Made by a program: the position numbers and the translations under genes. The notes under the pieces are model-generated. The model was not told where the DNA came from, searched no databases, and saw only the letters and a program-made list of their open reading frames with translations. Below are positions 1 to 5,082 of a stretch of 5,082 nt of DNA, in pieces. Source of the stretch: Actinomycetota bacterium (GTDB taxonomy: Bacteria > Actinomycetota > AC-67); the NCBI GenBank assembly GCA_005883175.1, contig VAYV01000187.1:1-5082 (forward strand), written 5' to 3'. Position 1 is the stretch's first letter; the number at the start of each line of letters is the position of its first letter.

Positions 1-1257
1 CAAACGCTGATCGAGAACGGCCTGCGCGATCGCGCGCGCCTACGTGTGGACGGCGGGTTCAAGACCGGCCGCGACGTTGTGATCGCAGCGCTCCTCGGAG
101 CGGACGAGTACTCCTTCGGCACCGCTGCGTTGCTGGCGGAAGGCTGCATCATGGTGCGTACGTGTCATCTCGACACGTGCCCTGTCGGTATCGCCACACA
201 GCGACCGGACCTGCGCGCGAAGTTCGCCGGTACGCCTGAGATGGTCGTGCACTACCTGATGTTCGTGGCCGAAGAGGTGCGGCGGATTCTCGCGTCGCTC
301 GGCCTTCGGTCGCTCGACGAAGCGATCGGGCGCGCCGATCTGCTGCGTCAGCGGCATGCGTTCACGCGAGCGGACGCCGTCGATCTCTCGTGGTTGTTCC
401 GTTCCTTCGGCGGCGAGCGCCGCTTCCGTCGCACGCTGCCGATCATGCAGCCGACGGCGGGACTCGGAGACCGGCTGGTGACCGACGCGTTCAGCGCGAT
501 CCGTCACGGTGCCACGATCGAGCTGGAGTACGAGATCACGAACGCCGACCGGACGATCGGCGCGCGCCTCGGCGGCGCGATCGGTCATGAGTTCGGTGAA
601 GGCGAGCCCCCGGGGCGCGCGATCGTGCGCCTGGAGGGGGAGGCCGGCCAGTCGTTCGGCGCATTCCTCGCGCACGGGGTCGAGCTGCACCTCACCGGGG
701 AAGCGAACGACTACGTCGGCAAGGGGATGGGCGGAGGGCTGATCGCGGTGCGCGCGCCCGCGAACGACGCCGGCGACCCCTATCTTGTCGGGAATACGGT
801 GCTGTACGGCGCGACCGGCGGGATGCTGTTTGTCGCAGGGCGCGCCGGGGAGCGCTTCGCGGTTCGCAACTCCGGCGCGACCGCGGTGATCGAAGGCGCC
901 GGCGAACACTGCTGCGAATACATGACCGGCGGCACGATCGTGGTGCTCGGTCCTGTGGGTCAGAACCTCGGTGCCGGCATGACGGGGGGAGAGTGTTACG
1001 TCTACGACCCGCCTGCGAGCTTGCCCGTCTTCGTTAACACCGAGCTGGTCGAAGCGCACCGCCCCACGCCCGAGCAGCTCGACCGCATCCACGCGCTGAT
1101 CGCGCGCCACGCGGAGCTGACGGGATCGCGCAAGGCCGCGGAGATCCTGTCCCGAGCCGACGCGAACCTGCGCCACATCTGGCGCGTGGCGCCGAAGTCG
1201 GACGTCGCGAAGATCAGCCAGAAGCAAGAGGGAACACTGAAGGGCGCGCGCGCTTAG
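1..1257 (+). CDS. gltB: Glutamate synthase large subunit, C-terminal part (5' end outside window)
   Basis: This is the large (alpha) subunit of glutamate synthase, which makes glutamate from glutamine and 2-oxoglutarate in the cytoplasm. The frame is open from base 1, so the gene is cut by the window edge; 418 residues of a protein normally near 1500 are present. Visible in order are the end of the FMN-binding synthase domain (VDGGFKTGRDVV, residues 16-27), the three cysteines C49, C55 and C60 in a C-x5-C-x4-C pattern that bind the 3Fe-4S cluster, and then the C-terminal GXGXG beta-helix domain (about residues 150-335). That domain carries NDYVGKGMGGG, YGATGG, AGERFAVRNSG and CCEYMTGG. A helical tail follows to residue 418. 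The glutaminase domain and N-terminal cysteine nucleophile lie upstream, unseen. The partner subunit gene gltD is not downstream: the next gene is convergent and overlaps by four bases. An internal GTG at base 46 is not the start, because conserved family sequence precedes it. Confidence 0.97.
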   Translation, partial: QTLIENGLRDRARLRVDGGFKTGRDVVIAALLGADEYSFGTAALLAEGCIMVRTCHLDTCPVGIATQRPDLRAKFAGTPEMVVHYLMFVAEEVRRILASLGLRSLDEAIGRADLLRQRHAFTRADAVDLSWLFRSFGGERRFRRTLPIMQPTAGLGDRLVTDAFSAIRHGATIELEYEITNADRTIGARLGGAIGHEFGEGEPPGRAIVRLEGEAGQSFGAFLAHGVELHLTGEANDYVGKGMGGGLIAVRAPANDAGDPYLVGNTVLYGATGGMLFVAGRAGERFAVRNSGATAVIEGAGEHCCEYMTGGTIVVLGPVGQNLGAGMTGGECYVYDPPASLPVFVNTELVEAHRPTPEQLDRIHALIARHAELTGSRKAAEILSRADANLRHIWRVAPKSDVAKISQKQEGTLKGARA

Positions 1258-2198
1258 TTGACGTCGCGCTGCTGGTTGACGAGAGCGGCGATGAGCAAGA
1301 ACCCTAACGCGTAGCCGAGGAGCAACAAGCCGGCCTGCTCGGGCGATCGGCCCGGCACATCGAAGGCCCGCCGGTCGGTGATGAAAACGACTGCGTTACG
1401 AACGATCAGCCACGGGCGGGAGCTTGGAACGAGGGCGCCCAGCAGTGCCCCCTCGACCAGCGCGAGATACCCGAAGCCGGCGCCGAGGGCCGCCGCCGTG
1501 CTGCGACCCAACGACGCAACGGCGAACGCGATGAGCGCTGCGCCCGCAGCAAGGCCGCCCGATCGTAGGCCGAGGTAGCTGAGCGAGCGCCAGAACTCAT
1601 GGGTGGCTCCGGCCGTGCTGCCGCGGAAGCGCGCAGCCGGATAGAGCGCGCCGACCAGCAGCCCTTGCAAGACCATCACGATGATGAACGCCGCTACGAC
1701 GGCTGCGAACGCTTTCGCCATCGTCACACGGATGCGTCTGGGCTCCCACGTCAGGAGGGTGGCCATCGATCCGGTGCGCCATTCAGCGCCGATCAGCGAC
1801 GAGCCGAGGAGCCACGCGATGATCGCGGCGAACGCACTCACGTGCTGCAAGACATCGGCGAGCTGCGTCACGTGGAACCTCTTGTCAACGGCCTGGTTGA
1901 ACTGGAGCTGGTCGACGAGGTCCCGACACGCGCCCGCGCGCTGTGCGCTCCCGACGGGCGGCAGGGCCGTCGGGGGCGTCGGGAAATCAAGCGGACCGCC
2001 GTTGACGCAGTCCTGGAAGGCTCCGTTCTTGAAGTCTTCGATCTTCGGCGCTGCCGGCGAGATCTCCGCCGTCGCTCGGTTCGAGTGGAAGTACACGGCG
2101 ATGCCGGCGGCGACGATGCCGGCGATCGAGACCACGATAAGGAGCTTCGTAAGCCGGCGCGCGAACGCGCGTCGCAGCTCGACTCCGATGAGCCTCAT
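1254..2198 (-). CDS. ABC-2 type transporter permease
   Basis: This 314-residue integral membrane protein is most likely the channel half of the ABC exporter whose ATPase is encoded immediately upstream. Six hydrophobic segments can be read at about residues 18-37, 120-137, 161-185, 207-229, 232-257 and 289-307, the usual count for an ABC-2 permease that works as a dimer. A polar loop at about 38-115 lies between the first two segments, is probably outside the membrane, and contains two cysteines (C64, C91). After the second segment comes GAEWRTGSMATLLTWEPRR (137-155), a motif typical of actinobacterial ABC-2 permeases. The ATG at 2198-2196 is chosen because its A, T and G overlap the ATPase stop (ATGA) and a GGAGGG Shine-Dalgarno sits six bases upstream. 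Open frame further upstream (to 2951) is arginine-rich shadow of the ATPase gene. The TAA stop overlaps the gltB stop on the other strand. The substrate is unknown. Confidence 0.92.
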   Translation of the reverse strand: MRLIGVELRRAFARRLTKLLIVVSIAGIVAAGIAVYFHSNRATAEISPAAPKIEDFKNGAFQDCVNGGPLDFPTPPTALPPVGSAQRAGACRDLVDQLQFNQAVDKRFHVTQLADVLQHVSAFAAIIAWLLGSSLIGAEWRTGSMATLLTWEPRRIRVTMAKAFAAVVAAFIIVMVLQGLLVGALYPAARFRGSTAGATHEFWRSLSYLGLRSGGLAAGAALIAFAVASLGRSTAAALGAGFGYLALVEGALLGALVPSSRPWLIVRNAVVFITDRRAFDVPGRSPEQAGLLLLGYALGFLLIAALVNQQRDVN

Positions 2199-3106
2199 GA
2201 GCCGCCCTCCGTCAGCTGGAGGAAGACGTCTTCGAGCGAAACTTCCTTCGGCCGTAGCTCTGCGACGTAGATGCGCTTCAACGCGAGGGTCCGGCTGATG
2301 CGCGCGCCGTCGCTTGCAGGCGCCGTCACGAGGATCTCGTCTCGCTCGACGTGCGCGTCGAACCCGGCGCCGGTCAGGACCTGGAGGGCGCCGTCGACGT
2401 TCTCGACCTTCACGACCATGCGCGCCGTTTGACCTCGCGAGAGCACGTCGGCGACCTCGCCCTGCGCGATGCACTTCCCGCGCGCGAGGATCGCCACGCG
2501 ATCGCAGATCTGCTGGACCTCGCCGAGCTGGTGGCTCGACAGGAATACCGTCCGTCCCTCGTCGGCGAGCGATCGCAGCAGCTGCCGGACCTCTTTGATC
2601 CCCGCAGGGTCGAGGCCGTTCGCCGGCTCGTCGAGGATGAGGAGCTCCGGCTCGCGAAGAAGCGCGGCGGCGATCCCCAGACGCTGCTTCATCCCCAGCG
2701 AATAGTTCTTGAAGATGTCGGCGCCGCGCTCGGCGAGACCGACCCGTTCGAGCACCTGCTCGACCGCTGCCGCTCCGATGCCGTCTATCCGTCCGAGCAG
2801 CCGAAGGTTCCGCCGCCCGGAGAACGTCGGGAAGAACGTCGGCGTCTCGACGATCGAACCGATGCGATCGATGACGGTGTGGAGGCGGTTGGCGTCGGCG
2901 TCGAGCACGCGGGTCTTGCCGGCCGTCGGCCTGACGAGACCGAGCACGCATCGGATCGTCGTCGTCTTGCCGGCACCGTTCGGCCCGAGGAAGCCGAACA
3001 CGCCGCCGTCCGGGACCGAGAGGTCCAGCCCGTCGACGGCGATGGTCCTACCCCCACGAAGGCGACGGAACTCCTTGTGCAGCGCTTCGACCTCGATGAC
3101 GGCCAT
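2195..3106 (-). CDS. ABC transporter ATP-binding protein, BcrA/DrrA-like exporter class
   Basis: This 303-residue cytoplasmic ATPase powers the adjacent permease. All nucleotide-binding motifs are present in order: Walker A GPNGAGKTT (41-49), a Q-loop position occupied by glutamate (E87 in IVETPTFFP), the ABC signature YSLGMKQRL (135-143), Walker B LLILDEP (155-161), the D-loop GLDP (164-167) and the H-loop histidine H192 in LSSHQL. A C-terminal extension (about 212-303) ending in LEDVFLQLTEGG is the accessory domain common in single-ATPase exporters of the bacitracin/daunorubicin type. The ATG at 3106-3104 begins MAVIEVEALHKEF, the normal start point of the fold. No Shine-Dalgarno is visible before it, unlike the two neighbouring genes. 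The TGA stop overlaps the permease ATG by four bases, which implies translational coupling. The exact substrate (peptide antibiotic, drug, lipid or ion) cannot be determined from the sequence. Confidence 0.96.
   Translation of the reverse strand: MAVIEVEALHKEFRRLRGGRTIAVDGLDLSVPDGGVFGFLGPNGAGKTTTIRCVLGLVRPTAGKTRVLDADANRLHTVIDRIGSIVETPTFFPTFSGRRNLRLLGRIDGIGAAAVEQVLERVGLAERGADIFKNYSLGMKQRLGIAAALLREPELLILDEPANGLDPAGIKEVRQLLRSLADEGRTVFLSSHQLGEVQQICDRVAILARGKCIAQGEVADVLSRGQTARMVVKVENVDGALQVLTGAGFDAHVERDEILVTAPASDGARISRTLALKRIYVAELRPKEVSLEDVFLQLTEGGS
2205..2210 (-). promoter_or_regulatory. Ribosome binding site of the permease gene
   Basis: Reading on the minus strand, GGAGGG lies six bases before the permease ATG at 2198. 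It sits inside the last codons of the ATPase gene, where it also encodes part of the C-terminal TEGGS. Together with the ATGA overlap it fixes the permease start and supports coupled synthesis of the two transporter subunits. Confidence 0.8.
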
Positions 3107-3113
3107 CGTCGAA

Positions 3114-3119
3114 ACAATA
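3114..3119 (-). promoter_or_regulatory. Weak candidate -10 element for a leaderless ATPase transcript
   Basis: In the 35-base gap before the ATPase gene, the minus strand reads TATTGT (four of six matches to TATAAT) ending seven bases before the ATG at 3106. A start site at the usual distance would fall at about 3107, giving a message with almost no leader. That would fit the absence of a Shine-Dalgarno. No convincing -35 is present (GAAGAA at 17-base spacing), and a GC-alternating tract fills the spacer. The element is a single AT-rich patch in GC-rich DNA and may be chance. Confidence 0.25.
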
Positions 3120-3141
3120 CGCCCGCGCGCGCGCCGTTCTT

Positions 3142-3696
3142 CTAACGAGGTTTCTCCAGCTTGATCGGCTGCTGGAAGGGGATCAACGTGGTATGCGCCC
3201 AGCCCCAGCTCTCTGCGTCGACGCGTAGGCCGGTTATCACCTCGATTGCTTTGGCATCCGAGATCGCCTGCACGATGAGCCGAACGAAGACCCGACTGTG
3301 GGCGGGGGTCAAGAACGCGCCGCGGAACGGACGCGGATCGAACGCTGGCGGGAGCGGATCGGCCTCAGAGGTGAACGAGGGAAGCGGCGTTCGGCCGTCC
3401 CAGAACCCATACTCGGACGACGCGACGAACGCGTCCTTCGGGTCGAGACCGTCCAACGTCACAGCGCGGACCCGAACCGCGCGCGATGGTTCGAACGAAG
3501 CGACGACGGCGATCTCCGTGCCGGTTCGCCACGTGACCGTGAATGCATCGCCCGACTTCGTGGCCCCCGGCACCGCGAACTGCGGCCCGACCATGATGTT
3601 TGCGCGCGTCGCGAAGTACGAGAGCGCGGCGAGCGCGATCACCGCCGCTAGAAGTACGGGGACGATCACCTGCGAAGGACGGACTCTGGCTCCCAT
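3142..3696 (-). CDS. Single-pass membrane-anchored protein of unknown function
   Basis: I do not recognise this 184-residue protein. Residues 1-9 are short and basic, followed by one hydrophobic stretch at about 10-28 (VIVPVLLAAVIALAALSYF) that reads as an uncleaved signal anchor. The rest (about 30-184) is a hydrophilic, probably extracytoplasmic domain rich in alternating hydrophobic residues, such as AFTVTWRTGTEIAVVASF and RVRAVTLDGL, suggesting a beta-sandwich. It has no cysteine and no lipobox, and I see no catalytic motif. The aromatic patch ESWGWAH (162-168) lies near the end. The ATG start at 3696 is supported by AGGAG nine bases upstream. It follows the amidase gene by 12 bases and precedes the ATPase gene by 35 bases, so it is probably co-transcribed with one or both. 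A role as an accessory or substrate-contacting component of the exporter is possible but only inferred from position. Confidence 0.8.
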   Translation of the reverse strand: MGARVRPSQVIVPVLLAAVIALAALSYFATRANIMVGPQFAVPGATKSGDAFTVTWRTGTEIAVVASFEPSRAVRVRAVTLDGLDPKDAFVASSEYGFWDGRTPLPSFTSEADPLPPAFDPRPFRGAFLTPAHSRVFVRLIVQAISDAKAIEVITGLRVDAESWGWAHTTLIPFQQPIKLEKPR

Positions 3697-3705
3697 GACT
3701 CGATT

Positions 3706-3710
3706 CTCCT
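3706..3710 (-). promoter_or_regulatory. Ribosome binding site of the membrane-protein gene, overlapping the amidase stop
   Basis: On the minus strand AGGAG lies nine bases before the ATG at 3696. Its first two bases are the last two of the amidase TAG stop (TAGGAG), so ribosomes ending the amidase cover the start region of the next gene. This supports co-transcription and possible termination-reinitiation coupling. Confidence 0.75.
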
Positions 3711-5082
3711 ACCAAGTAGGGGGCCGGTGGTCGATCCAGGGGCGCGCGCGCTCCAGCTCCGCGCTGAGCGTCAGCACCGTCCGCTCGTCGGCTGCTCTGC
3801 CGACGACCTGCACCCCGATGGGAAGGCCGTCCGACGAGAAGCCGGCCGGGACCGACGCCGCCGGCTGGCCGGTGACGTTGAACGGCCAGGTCCAGCAAAG
3901 CCAGTTCCGATAGTCGTTCCACGCGCCGTGGATGTCCTTGCCGATCTCGCCGATTGGCGGCGCCGGCCGCGATAGCGTCGGGGTCAGCAGCGCGTCGTAT
4001 TCCTCGAAGAACTCGGCCGCTTTCCGCGCCTGCAGGTGCATCTCGTTGAGCGCGCGCACATACTCGACCGCTTTCGTCTCGCGTGCAGCGTCGAAGATGA
4101 CGCGCGTGCGCGGCTCTAACAGGTCAAGCTGCTCGTCGGTCAGGTCGAGCACGCCGATCCCGATCGTCGAAACGACCAGGTAGGGCTGCTCGAGCGGAAG
4201 GAACGACGGCGCGGCTTCGGTCACCGTGTGTCCCAAGGAACGCAGGAGGGCGGCGGTCTCGGCCACCTTCGCGATACATCCGGGGTCCACCGTTTCGCCG
4301 TCCCGCTCGTACGCGACCGCGACGGCGAAGGGGCGCCGCTCGTCGAGGGCCGAGAGGAACGACCGCGGTGGGGGAGGCGCCCAGTACGGATCGCCGACCG
4401 CCGGACCCGCGGTCAGATCCAGGAAGGTCGCCGCGTCGCCGACCGTCCGTGTGATCGGTCCGGTGACGTCGAGACCGCCCCAGTCTTCGCCGAGCAGCGG
4501 GCCGAGCGTGATGCGCGCGCGCGCCGGCTTCAAGCCGTAGACGCCGCAGGATGCGGCGGGGATCCGGATCGAGCCGCCGCCATCCGACGCGTGGTTCAGC
4601 GACGCGATGCCCAGTGCAGCCGAGACGGCCGCACCGCCACTCGAACCGCCGCTCGTGCGTTCGAGGTTCCAGGGGTTGCGCGTGGCGCCGAAGATCGCGC
4701 TCTCCGTCGTCGGGCGGTTTCCGAACTCCGACGCGGTCGTCGTGCCGATCAGGATCGCGCCGGAAGCGCGTAACCGCGCGACGACGCCGGCGTCGACCCC
4801 CAGGTGTTGTCCTTGGAAGGCGCGCGACCCCAGGTTCGTCGGCCCGTCCGCGATGGCGGCTAGATCCTTCGCCGTGAACGGGATCCCTTCGAGCGGCCTC
4901 GCTTCACCGGCCGCGATCCGCTTCTCCGCCGCGCGCGCGTCGTCCATCGCACCGTCGTGACGGAGCCACGCGAACGCGTTCACCGCAGGGTTCACCTTCT
5001 CGATGCGCGCGAACGTTGCATCGATCAGCTCGACCGGCGAGCACTCGCGCGCGGCGATGAGCGAGGCAAGCTCGAGCGCGGG
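3709..5082 (-). CDS. Amidase-signature family hydrolase (5' end outside window)
   Basis: This is a cytoplasmic-type serine amidohydrolase of the amidase signature family, which cleaves amide bonds with a Ser-cisSer-Lys triad. Counting from the window edge (first codon 5082-5080), 457 residues are visible. The family is usually 450-500 long, so only a short N-terminus is missing. The opening part (ELASLIAARECSPVELI) matches the family's first helix. The catalytic lysine is K72 in GIPFTAKD, the cis-serine S147 is in TSGGSSGG, and the nucleophile S171 is in SDGGGSIRIPA. CGVYGLKPARARI, GEDWGGL with GPITRTVGDAATFLD, and the C-terminal FNVTGQPAASVPAG and GLPIGVQVVG follow as expected. The SDGGGSIRIPA, GEDWGGL and GDPYWAPP combination resembles the branch with 6-aminohexanoate cyclic-dimer hydrolase (NylA), but the natural substrate is unknown. 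It is not obviously GatA, since no gatB or gatC is adjacent. The GTG at 4995 is an internal valine codon, not the start. The TAG stop is followed after 12 bases by the membrane-protein gene. Confidence 0.95.
   Translation of the reverse strand, partial: PALELASLIAARECSPVELIDATFARIEKVNPAVNAFAWLRHDGAMDDARAAEKRIAAGEARPLEGIPFTAKDLAAIADGPTNLGSRAFQGQHLGVDAGVVARLRASGAILIGTTTASEFGNRPTTESAIFGATRNPWNLERTSGGSSGGAAVSAALGIASLNHASDGGGSIRIPAASCGVYGLKPARARITLGPLLGEDWGGLDVTGPITRTVGDAATFLDLTAGPAVGDPYWAPPPPRSFLSALDERRPFAVAVAYERDGETVDPGCIAKVAETAALLRSLGHTVTEAAPSFLPLEQPYLVVSTIGIGVLDLTDEQLDLLEPRTRVIFDAARETKAVEYVRALNEMHLQARKAAEFFEEYDALLTPTLSRPAPPIGEIGKDIHGAWNDYRNWLCWTWPFNVTGQPAASVPAGFSSDGLPIGVQVVGRAADERTVLTLSAELERARPWIDHRPPTW

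Noticed and set aside
40..1227. Long antisense open frame (395 codons) across gltB
   Set aside because: Its translation is arginine-, alanine- and histidine-rich with no recognisable domain, while the plus strand encodes unmistakable GltB. Long antisense frames are usual in GC-rich coding DNA.
1201..1268. Nine-base direct repeat GACGTCGCG at 1201 and 1260 flanking the gltB end
   Set aside because: It is short, made of codons common in this genome, and not accompanied by inverted repeats or a mobile gene, so it is probably chance rather than a target-site duplication.
1599..2298. Two overlapping plus-strand open frames opposite the permease
   Set aside because: They have no domain, compositions biased to arginine and serine, and lie wholly opposite a well-supported membrane protein with a clear start and stop.
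2199..2951. In-frame upstream extension of the permease, starting at 2951
   Set aside because: The extra residues are low-complexity, arginine-rich shadow of the ATPase gene. The ATG at 2198 has a proper Shine-Dalgarno and the ATGA coupling to the ATPase stop.
2351..3145. Plus-strand open frame of 264 codons opposite the ATPase
   Set aside because: The opposite strand carries every ABC ATPase motif in order. The plus frame has no recognisable fold and is a reflection of the GC-rich codon pattern.
3161..3913. Plus-strand open frame of 250 codons opposite the membrane protein and amidase end
   Set aside because: It crosses two coupled minus-strand genes, including their junction, and its translation is serine-, threonine- and arginine-rich without a motif.
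4511..4524. Alternating purine-pyrimidine GC tracts (also at 1244-1253 and 3124-3134) as possible Z-DNA or signal repeats
   Set aside because: GCGCGC strings are scattered through the window, two of these lie inside conserved coding sequence, and they share no spacing or flank. They look like base-composition effects.
4228..4773. Plus-strand open frames opposite the amidase
   Set aside because: They are arginine-rich shadows of the amidase catalytic region, which is strongly conserved on the minus strand.

Overview
The window is GC-rich bacterial DNA, coded almost from end to end. Third codon positions are mostly G or C, and GC-rich hexamers such as GCGCGC are common. The style of the genes, especially the ABC-2 permease with its GAEWRTGSMATLLTWEPRR-type motif and the short-linker operon, points to Actinomycetota or a similar high-GC lineage, perhaps an uncultured one. 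That placement is inference from sequence style, not from a marker gene.

Layout: (1) Bases 1-1257, plus strand, hold the C-terminal part of the glutamate synthase large subunit (gltB), cut by the left edge. (2) Bases 1254-5082, minus strand, hold four tightly packed genes. In transcription order these are an amidase-signature hydrolase (cut by the right edge), a small single-pass membrane protein of unknown function, an ABC transporter ATPase of the BcrA/DrrA-like exporter class, and its ABC-2 type permease. The two transcription units converge, and their stop codons overlap by four bases with no intergenic terminator space.

How the genes work together: GltB is a nitrogen-assimilation enzyme and is probably unrelated to the minus-strand cluster. 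In that cluster the ATPase and permease are clearly one transporter: the ATPase stop overlaps the permease start (ATGA), and a strong Shine-Dalgarno lies inside the end of the ATPase gene. The amidase and the small membrane protein are similarly coupled, because the ribosome binding site of the second overlaps the stop codon of the first. A 35-base gap separates these two pairs. It contains no Shine-Dalgarno but has a weak -10-like element placed so that the ATPase message could be leaderless. So the cluster may be one four-gene operon or two two-gene units. The transporter substrate cannot be read from sequence. The glutamate in place of the Q-loop glutamine is a feature known from peptide-antibiotic (lantibiotic/bacitracin) transporters.

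I saw no RNA genes, CRISPR arrays, insertion sequences, integrase or phage genes, and no stretch over 300 bases without a gene. I do not see a convincing new system. The most open questions are the unknown membrane protein and the identity of the exporter's substrate.
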